From an uncultured Eubacterium sp. (GTDB taxonomy: Bacteria; Bacillota; Clostridia; Lachnospirales; Lachnospiraceae): 64,000 bases of DNA. Of this stretch, positions 34,563-43,032 are shown in pieces. Position 1 is the stretch's first letter. Every line of letters begins with the position of its first letter. Position numbers and translations under genes: made by a program. The notes under the pieces were generated by a model. The model searched no databases, was not told the DNA's origin, and worked only from the letters and a program-made list of their open reading frames with translations. The stretch covers positions 1 through 64,000 of the forward strand of contig CAJUTR010000008.1 of the NCBI GenBank assembly GCA_910589665.1, read 5' to 3'.

Positions 34563-35819
34563 TCACAAACAATGTTGTGCCGCGGCAGACACTCCTGCCA
34601 AATAGCCGGTAGACCAGGCGATCTGTAAATTAAATCCTCCGGTCAGCGCATCGATATCCAGCATTTCTCCGGCAAAGTACAAATGGTTTATAAGCCTGCT
34701 CTCCATCGTAGACGGATTTACTTCCCGCACAGAAACGCCACCCCGTGTTATGATGGCCTCATTCCATCCCCGCAGGGAATCGACCGTAAACGTCAGTCCT
34801 TTTACTTGTCGTACGAGACTTTCCCTCTCATCCCTCGTGATCTGGTTCACCGGCTTACGGCCATCCGTACCCGTACGCTGGATCACAACCGGGATCAGGC
34901 TTTTGGGAAGAAGGCCTCCGAGGGCGTTTTGGAAGCTTACATTCGGATTTGCTTCAAAATCCCGCACGATCCGCCGGTGCAGTTTTTCCTGGGACAGCGC
35001 TGGTTTGCAATCCAGCTGTACATACACCGTCTGTGTTCCAACCAGTTCTCCGATCCGGCTGGACGCCGACAATACGATCGGCCCCGTTATCCCAAAATGC
35101 GTAAACATCATCTCGCCAAACTCGCGGTATCGCTCCTTCTTCTTTCCATCCTCCATCGTATAAAAACACAATTCTACATTTTTTAACGAAAGCCCCTGCA
35201 TCTGTCCTGGCTCGTCCTCTCGCAGGTTCATCGGCACAAGTCCCTGAATGCACGGCCGGATCTGATGCCCCATCTGTTTTGCCAGTTTAAAACCCTCTCC
35301 ATCGGAGCCCGTACTGGCATAGGACATCCCGCCGCAGGCTGCGATCACCGCAGCCGCCTTGATCTCCGTTCCGTCAGAAAGTTTTACTCCTTTTATCGTA
35401 TCCTCCTGTTTCAACAAACCGCTCACCCGGCTGTGAAACCGGATATCAACGCCGCTCCCGCGGCATTCATTCCATAGCGCCCGTATGATGTCTGAAGATT
35501 TATCGGAAGCCGGAAATACCCGCTCCCCCCGTTCGACCTTCGTCCTCACACCGGACTTCTCAAAAAAATCAATGACGTCCCAATTTGTCATAGAATAAAA
35601 ACTACTATATAAAAATTTAGGATTTGTTACCACATGGGTGAAAAGTTCTTCCGTTTCACAGGCGTTCGTCAGATTGCAGCGTCCCTTGCCCGTGATATAA
35701 ATCTTTTTCCCCGGTTTTTCATTTTGTTCGAGCAGGCATGTCCTAGCTCCGAGCCTCCCCGCCGCAACCGCAGCCATCATACCCGCCGCGCCCGCGCCAA
35801 TTACGATCACATCATACAT
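34563..35819 (-). CDS. NAD(P)/FAD-dependent oxidoreductase, BaiN/HI0933 family
   Basis: About 418 residues. N-terminal dinucleotide-binding VIVIGAGAAGMMAAVAAGRLGARTCLLEQN, then GRCNLTNACE, IAACGGMSYASTGSDGEGFKLAKQMGH and C-terminal FAGEMLDIDALTGGFNLQIAWSTGYLAG, all hallmarks of the HI0933/YhiN-like flavoprotein family. One member has been described as acting on bile-acid intermediates in Clostridium, but most members, which are common next to cmk in Firmicutes, have no proven role. Start at MYDVIVIG (35819) is preferred over the ATG three codons earlier. Confidence 0.88.
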   Translation of the reverse strand: MYDVIVIGAGAAGMMAAVAAGRLGARTCLLEQNEKPGKKIYITGKGRCNLTNACETEELFTHVVTNPKFLYSSFYSMTNWDVIDFFEKSGVRTKVERGERVFPASDKSSDIIRALWNECRGSGVDIRFHSRVSGLLKQEDTIKGVKLSDGTEIKAAAVIAACGGMSYASTGSDGEGFKLAKQMGHQIRPCIQGLVPMNLREDEPGQMQGLSLKNVELCFYTMEDGKKKERYREFGEMMFTHFGITGPIVLSASSRIGELVGTQTVYVQLDCKPALSQEKLHRRIVRDFEANPNVSFQNALGGLLPKSLIPVVIQRTGTDGRKPVNQITRDERESLVRQVKGLTFTVDSLRGWNEAIITRGGVSVREVNPSTMESRLINHLYFAGEMLDIDALTGGFNLQIAWSTGYLAGVSAAAQHCL

Positions 35820-35846
35820 ATTGATCATCCATTCATCCTACTTCTC

Positions 35847-36377
35847 TTATTTTGTACTATACACCTCGTCTGGCTCAAAAGAGTAATTTTGAGATTGATA
35901 GGCTCCCTTTTCCGCCCGGAATACAATTTCATCCACGTAAGAAAGATTATCCAAAAGACTGTTCGAAATACAATCCAAAATCAATGTTTCAAATGTTTTA
36001 GAACACTTCCTAAGAGGCGCCGATTCATCACTAAAGCTGACATAGATACGCGATTTCTCCACATTGATCTCAGTCACAACGATTTTTTCATCCATATTCT
36101 CTAACACCTTGTCCATAATAAATTCTGGTGTCACCCGATTGACGTCAAGCGGTACTTTCAGGGGTACGAGCTGCTCTTCCCCGCTGTCGATCGTATAGAT
36201 CTGCAGCGTCTGGATCGCACTGACCCCGCTTCCTGACGAAACATTGGGCATCGTATGGTTCACAGACTCAAGTTCCTCCGGCGTCAACTCCATATCGTCC
36301 TCCCCGCCCCACACACTACATCCAAACAGGCAGAGCGCCATCATGACCCCGCACGCAAAAAATAAGATCTTCCTCAA
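35847..36377 (-). CDS. GerMN-domain lipoprotein
   Basis: 176 residues. Signal peptide with lipobox: MRKILFFACGVMMALCLFGCSVW, lipidated Cys at 20. The mature part (about 60-165) resembles the GerMN domain seen in spore germination/sporulation lipoproteins, with two alternating strand-helix units (FIMDKVLENMDEKIVVTEINVEKSRIYVSFSDE, LILDCISNSLLDNLSYVDEIVF). Probably exposed on the outer face of the membrane. Lies 18 bp before the flavoprotein gene and six bp after the CinA-domain gene. Confidence 0.75.
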   Translation of the reverse strand: MRKILFFACGVMMALCLFGCSVWGGEDDMELTPEELESVNHTMPNVSSGSGVSAIQTLQIYTIDSGEEQLVPLKVPLDVNRVTPEFIMDKVLENMDEKIVVTEINVEKSRIYVSFSDESAPLRKCSKTFETLILDCISNSLLDNLSYVDEIVFRAEKGAYQSQNYSFEPDEVYSTK

Positions 36378-36383
36378 AAAGGA

Positions 36384-36866
36384 TCACTCCTCTAAACATT
36401 TTTTTGCAAGAACCAGTGCCGCCTCGACCGACGCCTCGCGGACCTCCATCCGCGTTCCGTGAAATACATGTTTTTCTACAACTATCTTACCAAAACAGAC
36501 GCATCCGATATAGACAAGACCAACTGGTTTTTCCGGCGTTCCGCCGTCTGGGCCGGCAATTCCAGTCGTACTGAGAGCCACCTCAGCATGTGCCGCTTTC
36601 GCCGCTCCCTCGGCCATTTGCACCGCCGTTTCCTCGCTCACGGCGCCGACGCTGTCAAGCGTTTCCTTTTTAACCCCGAGAAGATGGTTCTTTGCTTCAT
36701 TAGAATACGTCACGAAACTCTGTGAGAACACACGGGACGCCCCGCTCGCGTTCACGATCTTTCCCGACAAAAGTCCTCCGGTACATGATTCTGCGGTAGT
36801 TATACTAGCATTTCTTTTTGTCAATTCTTTGACAATCCATTCTTCCAACGTTTCCACCTGTCTCAT
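36384..36866 (-). CDS. CinA C-terminal domain amidohydrolase
   Basis: 160 residues corresponding to the C-terminal CinA/PncC domain alone. Typical NASITTAESCTGGLLSGKIVNASGASRVFSQSFVTYSNEAK and STTGIAGPDGGTPEKPVGLVYIG. The family deamidates nicotinamide mononucleotide in the pyridine nucleotide cycle. The N-terminal domain of full CinA is absent. Start overlaps the pgsA stop by four bases. Confidence 0.9.
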   Translation of the reverse strand: MRQVETLEEWIVKELTKRNASITTAESCTGGLLSGKIVNASGASRVFSQSFVTYSNEAKNHLLGVKKETLDSVGAVSEETAVQMAEGAAKAAHAEVALSTTGIAGPDGGTPEKPVGLVYIGCVCFGKIVVEKHVFHGTRMEVREASVEAALVLAKKCLEE

Positions 36867-37417
36867 TCTACCTCCTGATCAATGTCTGACATCACATCCC
36901 TGTTCTTATATATATAATCCACCAATGAAACAATCGTCAATATCAATGCTGCGTAGATCAATATACGGTTTATGAAATAGAATACCGGATGCTGAAAATT
37001 AAAAATAAGTACGATTGCCATGATCATCTGCACCGTCGTCTTGATCTTCGCCCAAAAACTTGCCGCGATCACGACACCCTTCTCCGCCGCTACCAAACGA
37101 AATCCACTGATGATAAATTCCCTGGCAATGATAGCTAGAACGACCCAGACCGGCATCGCGCAATCCGGATCCGCCACAAAACAGATCATGGCAGAACATA
37201 CGAGGACCTTATCTGCAAGGGGATCCATAAACTTACCAAACGTCGTGACCTGGTTATACTTCCTCGCCAGATATCCGTCGAAAAAATCAGTGATGCAGGC
37301 AAGGATAAATACAGCGGCAGCCAGATAATCGGAAAAGGGAGTTTCCCAAAGCATGAAAAAAACAAATACCGGTATCATTACCACCCGAAGAATCGTAAGT
37401 CGATTTGCCACATTCAT
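36863..37417 (-). CDS. pgsA: CDP-diacylglycerol--glycerol-3-phosphate 3-phosphatidyltransferase
   Basis: Integral membrane enzyme making phosphatidylglycerol-phosphate. 184 residues with several membrane helices. The CDP-alcohol signature D-x2-DG-x2-AR-x8-G-x3-D-x3-D appears as CITDFFDGYLARKYNQVTTFGKFMDPLADK. ATG at 37417 follows GGAGG; the longer frame overlaps rimO. rimO ends two bases upstream. Confidence 0.95.
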   Translation of the reverse strand: MNVANRLTILRVVMIPVFVFFMLWETPFSDYLAAAVFILACITDFFDGYLARKYNQVTTFGKFMDPLADKVLVCSAMICFVADPDCAMPVWVVLAIIAREFIISGFRLVAAEKGVVIAASFWAKIKTTVQMIMAIVLIFNFQHPVFYFINRILIYAALILTIVSLVDYIYKNRDVMSDIDQEVE

Positions 37418-37419
37418 CG

Positions 37420-38817
37420 TCAATCCTCCTTGTTGCGCAAGGCGGGATCCATACTCCCTGCTGGAATAGGATCTTCTTCCTCGCATTGTTGTGCTTCGCA
37501 CCACTCGGCCGTCAGATCGTATCCTCTGGCAGCCGTCACCGTAAGAGTGACAAACGTCCCCGACAATAACTCATGCGGAGCACGGAAAAACACGCACCCG
37601 TCTATATCCGGGGCATCCCGGTACGTACGTGCCACATAGACATCCTCCTCCGGGAGATAACCGTCCACGATCGCCTCAAAACGGCTTCCCACAAGAGTTT
37701 CATTCGTATCAAAAATTACCTGCTGCTGTACTTCCATGATCGCGTCCGCACGGGCACGTTTCGTCTCCTCATCCACCTGCCCCAAAAAATCGGCCGCCCT
37801 CGTCCCCTCTTCCGGCGAATAGGGAAACACACCGAGACGGTCAAATTTCATCTCACGCACAAAAGACAAGCATTCCTCATGCTGCTCTTTTGTCTCCCCG
37901 GGAAATCCAGTGATGAGAGTCGTCCGCAGAGCCAGTCCCGGAACCCTCTCCCGAAGCATGCGGATCGTTTCCTCCAACTGCTTTCTATTTGTTAGTCTTC
38001 CCATTTTTCTCAAAATTTCATCATTGCAGTGCTGGATCGGCAGATCAAGGTACCGGCAAATTTTCGGATTGTCCCGGAGTACATCTGCCAATTCTCCGGT
38101 AATTTCCTCGGGATAGCAGTATAAGACCCGGATCCAGACAAGATCCTGGATCTGCGACAGGCGTGTGAGAAGTTCCGGCAGCATTTTCTTTCCGTAAAGA
38201 TCCACGCCGTAAAGAGTCGTTTCCTGGGCGACGAGGATCAGTTCCCTCACCCCGCGCGCCGTCAGTTTCACCGCCTCCTCCACAAGTTCCTCCATCGGAA
38301 CACTGCGGTATCTACCGCGCATGGACGGAATGGCGCAATACGAACAGTTTTTATTACACCCCTCGCTGATCTTTACATATCCGACATGACTCACCCCCGA
38401 GGAAACCCGGTCCGTGAGCCCAGCCGGCAGATACGTCAGCTCCTTCGTCCAAACCGAACGCTTACCCTCAAGCGCCTGCCCCACCGCTTCTAAGATCGAA
38501 TCGTAGGCAGCCGTACCGACCACGCCGTCGATCTCCGGCATCTCTGCCTGTATCTCTTCCTGATAACGTTCCGCCAGACATCCCGCTGCAATGAGAACCT
38601 GACAGTTTCCGGTCTTTTTATACTCTGCCAGCTCCAAAAGCGTTTCTATGCTCTCTTCTTTCGCATCGTGGATGAACGCGCACGTATTGACAACGATGAC
38701 TTCCGCCTGTTCCGGCACATCGGTCAACTCATACCCGGCACGGCAAAGAATCGCCAGCATTTTTTCACTGTCCACCAGATTTTTATCACATCCAAGCGAA
38801 ACAAAATATATGCGCAT
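37420..38817 (-). CDS. rimO: Ribosomal protein S12 methylthiotransferase RimO
   Basis: Radical-SAM methylthiolation of S12 aspartate. 465 residues: N-terminal UPF0004 domain with three cluster cysteines (SLGCDKN, NTCAFIHDAK, AAGCLAERY), radical-SAM motif CNKNCSYCAIP (about 155), and C-terminal TRAM domain with a charged tail rich in E. Sits two bases after folD and two before pgsA, so tightly co-transcribed. Confidence 0.96.
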   Translation of the reverse strand: MRIYFVSLGCDKNLVDSEKMLAILCRAGYELTDVPEQAEVIVVNTCAFIHDAKEESIETLLELAEYKKTGNCQVLIAAGCLAERYQEEIQAEMPEIDGVVGTAAYDSILEAVGQALEGKRSVWTKELTYLPAGLTDRVSSGVSHVGYVKISEGCNKNCSYCAIPSMRGRYRSVPMEELVEEAVKLTARGVRELILVAQETTLYGVDLYGKKMLPELLTRLSQIQDLVWIRVLYCYPEEITGELADVLRDNPKICRYLDLPIQHCNDEILRKMGRLTNRKQLEETIRMLRERVPGLALRTTLITGFPGETKEQHEECLSFVREMKFDRLGVFPYSPEEGTRAADFLGQVDEETKRARADAIMEVQQQVIFDTNETLVGSRFEAIVDGYLPEEDVYVARTYRDAPDIDGCVFFRAPHELLSGTFVTLTVTAARGYDLTAEWCEAQQCEEEDPIPAGSMDPALRNKED

Positions 38818-38819
38818 CG

Positions 38820-39653
38820 TTACTGTAATCCTTTCGCCTCTACACAGTTGTTCATAAGCATCGCGATCGTCATAGGCCCCACACCCCCCGGCACTGGGGT
38901 GATCGCCGATGCCACCGGCTCCACATCGTCAAAGTCCACGTCCCCGCACAGCTTATTCTGCGCGTCCCTGTGGATCCCGACATCAATGACAACTGCCCCG
39001 TCTTTCACATACTCCCGTGTAATGAACTTCGGCTTACCGATCGCCACGATCAGTATATCGGCGCGTTTAGTCACCTCTTTTAACTGTTTTGTGTGAGAAT
39101 GGCAGATCGTAACCGTCGCGTTTTCACGTAGCATCAAAAGAGCCATCGGTTTCCCCACGATATTGCTGCGCCCGACGATCACGCACTCTTTCCCGTCGAT
39201 CTCCACCCCGGAGCGTTTCAAAAGTTGAATGATGCCCGCCGGCGTACAGGACACAAATCCCGGCTGTCCGATACTGAGCGCCCCCACGCTTTGTGGGTGG
39301 AAACCATCCACATCTTTTTTCGGGGAAATCGTCTGAATAACTTTATCTTCATCCATATGGGACGGGAGCGGCAACTGGACAAGAATGCCGTCCACATCCT
39401 CCCTCTCATTTAACTCACGAACTAGATCCAGAAGTTCTTCTTCTTTGGTTTCCTCCGGAAGTTCAAACGAAAGCGACCGGATACCGATGTATTCGCACGC
39501 TTTTTTCTTATTTCCGACATAAACCGTCGAAGCCGGATCGTCCCCTACCTGGATCACTGCCAGCGTCACCTCGATCCCCTCGGCGCGGACACGCTCCTTA
39601 CATTCATCCTTCACCATTGCTGAAATTGCTTTTCCGTCAATTCTCTCTGCCAT
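38820..39653 (-). CDS. folD: Methylenetetrahydrofolate dehydrogenase/cyclohydrolase
   Basis: Interconverts 5,10-methylene-THF and 10-formyl-THF, complementing Fhs encoded at the window start. 277 residues with VGDDPASTVYVGNKKKACEYIGI (catalytic Lys), VQLPLPSHMDED, VIVGRSNIVGKPMALLML and TPVPGGVGPMTIAMLMNN. AAGGAGG precedes ATG. Second gene of the relQ-like run. Confidence 0.97.
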   Translation of the reverse strand: MAERIDGKAISAMVKDECKERVRAEGIEVTLAVIQVGDDPASTVYVGNKKKACEYIGIRSLSFELPEETKEEELLDLVRELNEREDVDGILVQLPLPSHMDEDKVIQTISPKKDVDGFHPQSVGALSIGQPGFVSCTPAGIIQLLKRSGVEIDGKECVIVGRSNIVGKPMALLMLRENATVTICHSHTKQLKEVTKRADILIVAIGKPKFITREYVKDGAVVIDVGIHRDAQNKLCGDVDFDDVEPVASAITPVPGGVGPMTIAMLMNNCVEAKGLQ

Positions 39654-39665
39654 TGTGCTGCCTCC

Positions 39666-40346
39666 TTACATATGTTCTACGATCCGGTCACGAAGCGACT
39701 GCATATGATAATCCGTGCGATTGATCACGTCGGCACATGCGCGCAGCTCATAAATAATATTTTCCGCATCGTCTACATCCTTTTTATATTTTAACTGGTG
39801 TTCCAGACTTGCCCAAAAATCCATTGCGATCGTACGTATCTGCACTTCCACCCTGACCTGCTCTTTATGGTCTGAAAAAAATACCGGCACCTCAACGATC
39901 AGATGCAGACTCCGGTACCCGTTCATTTTTGGTTTTTTTATATAATCCTTGCGCTTGATCAGTTCAATGTCATCCTGCGCCGTAAACATATCTGCCACTT
40001 TATAAATATCATCAATAAATGCACATATTACCCGAACCCCCGCCACATCTGATAAATTCTGCATCACGGACTCCACCGTGATCGGATACCCTTTTCTCCG
40101 TAACTTGGAAAAAATGCTGTTTGGCTGCTTCACCCTTGACTTGATAAATTCGATCGGGTTTCTCTGCCGTGTAATTGATAATTCATCGTTCAGTACCTGG
40201 AATTTGGTTTTCACTCTGCGGATTGCACAATTGTAGATCATCATCATCTTAATCAGTTCTTCTTCCTGCCCCCGAAATACGTGCAGCTGATCTGCTGGTA
40301 AATTGACCTGATCCAGTAATAACGTATCCAATTCCTGTTCTAACAT
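39666..40346 (-). CDS. GTP pyrophosphokinase, small alarmone synthetase type
   Basis: About 226 residues with only the RelA/SpoT synthetase domain: FIKSRVKQPNSIFSKLRRKGYP, NLSDVAGVRVICAFIDDIYKVADMF, KPKMNGYRSLHLIVEVPVFF and VEVQIRTIAMDFWASLEHQLKYKK. No hydrolase, TGS or ACT domain, so it resembles RelQ/RelP enzymes making (p)ppGpp from GTP/GDP. ATG at 40346 follows AAGGAGACC; the frame extends 13 codons upstream. First gene of the long operon, with a good promoter. Confidence 0.9.
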   Translation of the reverse strand: MLEQELDTLLLDQVNLPADQLHVFRGQEEELIKMMMIYNCAIRRVKTKFQVLNDELSITRQRNPIEFIKSRVKQPNSIFSKLRRKGYPITVESVMQNLSDVAGVRVICAFIDDIYKVADMFTAQDDIELIKRKDYIKKPKMNGYRSLHLIVEVPVFFSDHKEQVRVEVQIRTIAMDFWASLEHQLKYKKDVDDAENIIYELRACADVINRTDYHMQSLRDRIVEHM

Positions 40347-40394
40347 TACACATGGTCTCCTTTTTTCAAAAACAGAATTATACACATTACTTTC

Positions 40395-40423
40395 ATTTTA
40401 TCGGAAAACCGTTTTAAAGTCAA
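40395..40423 (-). promoter_or_regulatory. Promoter of the relQ-like/folD/rimO operon
   Basis: Minus strand -35 TTGACT (40423-40418), 17-bp spacer, -10 TAAAAT (40400-40395). It lies about 50 bp before the alarmone synthetase start and is back to back with a plus-strand promoter. Confidence 0.75.
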
Positions 40424-40430
40424 ATAATTC

Positions 40431-40459
40431 TTTACATTTTAGCGACATCTGCGTATAAT
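40431..40459 (+). promoter_or_regulatory. Promoter of the 90-residue protein gene
   Basis: -35 TTTACA, 17-bp spacer, perfect -10 TATAAT, about 40 bp before the start codon at 40498. The two divergent promoters have only seven bases between their -35 boxes. Confidence 0.8.
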
Positions 40460-40497
40460 CGAATCATACGATCATTACACAGAAAAGGATTACGATT

Positions 40498-40770
40498 ATG
40501 TTTCGATTATGGGCAAAAGAATTTAAGAACAACAAAATGATTTGTGATCTCGTTGTGGAAAATGACTCCACCGGTGAAACGCGGACGCGGAAGGTTTTTG
40601 CCGCGCTGGACGAAATATGCCATGCGTTCGACCTGTCAGCCCCGATCTGGCTCGACCATAACATCAGTGAGTTTCAACGGATTGATAAAACAAGATTTAC
40701 GAGTGACAATTTTATCGACTCGATCGAATTTGATTTTCTGGAAATCCACGTCATAGAGGAAGACTTTTGA
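40498..40770 (+). CDS. Small acidic protein of unknown function
   Basis: 90 residues, not recognised. It starts MFRLWAKEFKNNKMICDLVVEND, is acidic overall, and has no signal, membrane segment or cysteine motif (one Cys at 16, one at 41). It reads like a compact mixed alpha/beta cytosolic protein. A good promoter and AAGGATTACGATT before ATG support it as a real gene. It is followed by a ferredoxin on the same strand after about 80 bp, with which it may share a transcript, and lies divergent from the alarmone synthetase operon. Confidence 0.75.
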   Translation: MFRLWAKEFKNNKMICDLVVENDSTGETRTRKVFAALDEICHAFDLSAPIWLDHNISEFQRIDKTRFTSDNFIDSIEFDFLEIHVIEEDF

Positions 40771-40851
40771 TAATATCTGAATAACCTCTCCTGTTCCTGG
40801 GTATACTTTTACTCAAAATATGCCATTTGGCAAAGGAAGGAAGGTTTGGTC

Positions 40852-41043
40852 ATGAAAGCAGTCGTTGATGAAGATACATGTATCGCCTGCGGTTTGTGTG
40901 TCGGTACATGTGAAACCGTTTTTACCTTTAACGATAATGGAAAAGCCTGTTCTCAGGTGGACGTCATTCCGTCCGAATGCGAAGAAGACGCTCAAACAGC
41001 CCGTGATGGCTGTCCGGTAAATGCCATTTCCATTCACGATTAA
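40852..41043 (+). CDS. Ferredoxin, single [4Fe-4S] type
   Basis: 63 residues. Cysteines in CIACGLCVGTC (CxxCxxxx-type first half) and GCPVNAI place one [4Fe-4S] cluster, with Cys residues also at SEC and ETV-flanking positions. The middle FNDNGKACSQVDVIPSECEED is typical of clostridial single-cluster ferredoxins. ATG at 40852 is preceded by AAGGAAGGAAGG. Low-potential electron carrier, possibly for hydrogenase; the HydF maturase is encoded convergently next door. Confidence 0.93.
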   Translation: MKAVVDEDTCIACGLCVGTCETVFTFNDNGKACSQVDVIPSECEEDAQTARDGCPVNAISIHD

Positions 41044-41057
41044 CTGGCATCCGGCGC

Positions 41058-41108
41058 ATGGTGAAGCCTCCTGCCGGCTGCCGGTAGAGACTTCACCATT
41101 TCATTTTT
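41058..41108. terminator. Bidirectional terminator between ferredoxin and hydF
   Basis: Nine-base arms ATGGTGAAG (41058-41066) and CTTCACCAT (41091-41099), with an inner CCGGC/GCCGG pairing in the loop. Plus side continues TTCATTTTTATC. Serves the ferredoxin and, by position, the convergent hydF. Confidence 0.75.
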
Positions 41109-41109
41109 A

Positions 41110-42309
41110 TCATTCTTTTTGAAAAAGTTCTATACTTCTCCTTAAAATCCCCTGCATATACGCGATCGTAATTCCATAATTAGTAAAGGGAACCCCCTGA
41201 TCAGCCGCGCATTTCATGCGGTATCTCACCTCACGTTCCTGTAACATACACCCGCCGCAGTGGATCACGAGCGCATACGGGGACAGATCTTCCGGAAATC
41301 CCCTGCCTGCACTCAGTTCAATCTCCAGCTCCTTCCCCGTATAATCCCTGAGCCAGCGCGGGATCTTCACGCTGCCGATATCTTCACACTGACGGTGATG
41401 GGTGCACCCCTCCGAAATCAGGATGCGGTCCCCATCTTTTAGCCTCTCCACCGCTTCCACCCCTTTTACCGCCGTCTCCAAATACCCTTTGACCCTCGCC
41501 ATCAGAATTGAAAAAGAAGTAAGCGGTATATCGGCTGGAACGCACTTAGAAACCTGCGCGAACACCTGGCTGTCCGTAATGACCATCGAAGGCTTTTTCC
41601 CCATGCCCGCGAGCATCTCCCGAAGCCCCGACTCCTTTCCTACAACCGCCGTCGCATCCGCCTCCAGAATATCCCGTATCGTCTGCTGCTGCGGAAGGAT
41701 CAGCCGCCCTTTCGGCGCCGCGGAATCGATCGGCACGACGAGCACGGCAACATCCGACGGCCCGAGAAGATCCCCGACAATGCGCCGCCTCGTGTCCTCC
41801 ACCGAAACCAGTTTCCCAATCGTCTCTTTACAAGCCTCGATCCCCTCCCCCGTGCTCGCGCTGACATACCGTACATGCCCCTCGTCCAGACGGGAATCCG
41901 CCTCTCTTCCCTCGATCAGATCCGCCTTATTCATCAAAACAAGATATGGTATTTCCTTTTCCCTAAACAACGAAACCAGTTCATCATCCGCCTTTTTCAT
42001 TCCCACCTGTGCGTCCACGACCAATATCGCAAGATCTACCCGGTTCAAGACCTGCTTTGTCTTTTTGATCCGCTTCTCCCCAAGCTCTCCCTCATCATCA
42101 AACCCCGGCGTATCAATGATCATGACCGGCCCAAGCGGAAGAAGTTCCATCGCTTTCATGACCGGATCCGTCGTCGTCCCAAGCGTATCCGAAACAACAG
42201 CCAGTTCCTGCCCGGTAACCGCATTGACCACACTGGATTTTCCGGCGTTCCGGCAGCCAAAAAAGCCGATGTGGATCCGGTCTGCAGATGGCGTATCATT
42301 CATTCCCAT
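41110..42309 (-). CDS. hydF: [FeFe]-hydrogenase maturation GTPase HydF
   Basis: Scaffold GTPase on which the diiron subcluster of the H-cluster is assembled with HydE and HydG. 399 residues: GTPase domain with GCRNAGKSSVVNAV (G1), IIDTPGFDDEGELGEKR (G3) and MNKADL (G4); the dimerisation part; and C-terminal cluster ligands in SEGCTHHRQCEDIG and VIHCGGCML. Start behind GAGGAGATGAGATA. hydE, hydG and the hydrogenase itself are outside the window. Confidence 0.95.
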   Translation of the reverse strand: MGMNDTPSADRIHIGFFGCRNAGKSSVVNAVTGQELAVVSDTLGTTTDPVMKAMELLPLGPVMIIDTPGFDDEGELGEKRIKKTKQVLNRVDLAILVVDAQVGMKKADDELVSLFREKEIPYLVLMNKADLIEGREADSRLDEGHVRYVSASTGEGIEACKETIGKLVSVEDTRRRIVGDLLGPSDVAVLVVPIDSAAPKGRLILPQQQTIRDILEADATAVVGKESGLREMLAGMGKKPSMVITDSQVFAQVSKCVPADIPLTSFSILMARVKGYLETAVKGVEAVERLKDGDRILISEGCTHHRQCEDIGSVKIPRWLRDYTGKELEIELSAGRGFPEDLSPYALVIHCGGCMLQEREVRYRMKCAADQGVPFTNYGITIAYMQGILRRSIELFQKE

Positions 42310-42337
42310 TATCTCATCTCCTCATTTATTTTTCACT

Positions 42338-42366
42338 ATTATAACTTTTTTCAAAGGGGAATACAA
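42338..42366 (-). promoter_or_regulatory. hydF promoter
   Basis: Minus strand -35 TTGTAT (42366-42361), 17-bp spacer, perfect -10 TATAAT (42343-42338), about 25 bp before the start codon. Confidence 0.7.
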
Positions 42367-42378
42367 TAGGGGATTTTT

Positions 42379-42420
42379 TGAGAGAGAGAGGGGGGGTATA
42401 TGGCTGAAGGAGGGGGGGCG
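42379..42420. repeat. GA repeat and G runs upstream of the hydF promoter
   Basis: A GA dinucleotide run passes into a run of about seven G, and a second seven-G run follows in AGGAGGGGGGGCGG. Such simple-sequence tracts can change length by slippage. The nearer tract begins 13 bp upstream of the hydF -35 box. Confidence 0.6.
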
Positions 42421-43032
42421 GATTTTTTATGTACAGTTTCAACTTTTGATTGATAATTGATAAGAATAGATATGTATCGGCAGGAGCATAGATTTTCTGC
42501 TGTCACGTTTATGTTTCGGCAGTTTGACGTGTAGTTGTGGTATGCTGAATATATTTTTGTATTATTTTCCGTATTTTGTCGTTTGTGGGGGAAAAATGGC
42601 TGCACGCTGATACATCGTTTATATCTATCTCTTTTCTCCGCCTCAATCAGTACATTTAGGTCATCAGCCACCAACTCAGCTATGAGCTACTCCTGTTCTT
42701 CCACTGTTTCAAAGCAGATGAAGCTATATAAGAATGTTAATTCACAGAAATCAACAAAAAAACCTGTTAATTTGCTCAAATCCAACAATACGGCTCTGTT
42801 CTGTATTTTCGATCATCCCATCATCGTCCATACACCTCTTTCTAATGAAATAAAAAGAGCATGGAATTTTGCTATACTCAATGTATTGTTTTTATTGTCA
42901 TGAAACTTGGAAATCCGACTATTTGAATTCTTTGTTCCATTGATTACTTTCTCAACCTCTGCAATTAGCTGTTCCTTATCTGGAATAATAGCTTTAAGTT
43001 CCCTGGCTTTTTCGATAACAGAACTTGTTGGA
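42421..43032 (-). pseudogene. Gene-poor stretch with decayed coding fragments
   Basis: No convincing intact gene. On the minus strand, just after the YD-repeat gene stop, a shifted frame reads about 75 codons with a coding-like composition (ARELKAIIPDKEQLIAEVEK) before a stop near 42825. A 26-codon frame, MDDDGMIENTEQSRIVGFEQ onward, occupies 42831-42751. A further coding-like piece, AELVADDLNVLIEAEKR, lies near 42640. The frames differ, so these look like remains of one or more accessory genes. I do not recognise the family. Confidence 0.45.

Noticed and set aside
41402..42460. 352-codon plus-strand open frame opposite hydF
   Set aside because: Antisense shadow of a clear HydF; serine/isoleucine-rich composition typical of shadows.
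42535..42903. 122-codon plus-strand frame in the gap after hydF
   Set aside because: No ribosome site, Ser/Leu/Phe-rich composition, no domain; minus-strand pieces look more like coding remains.
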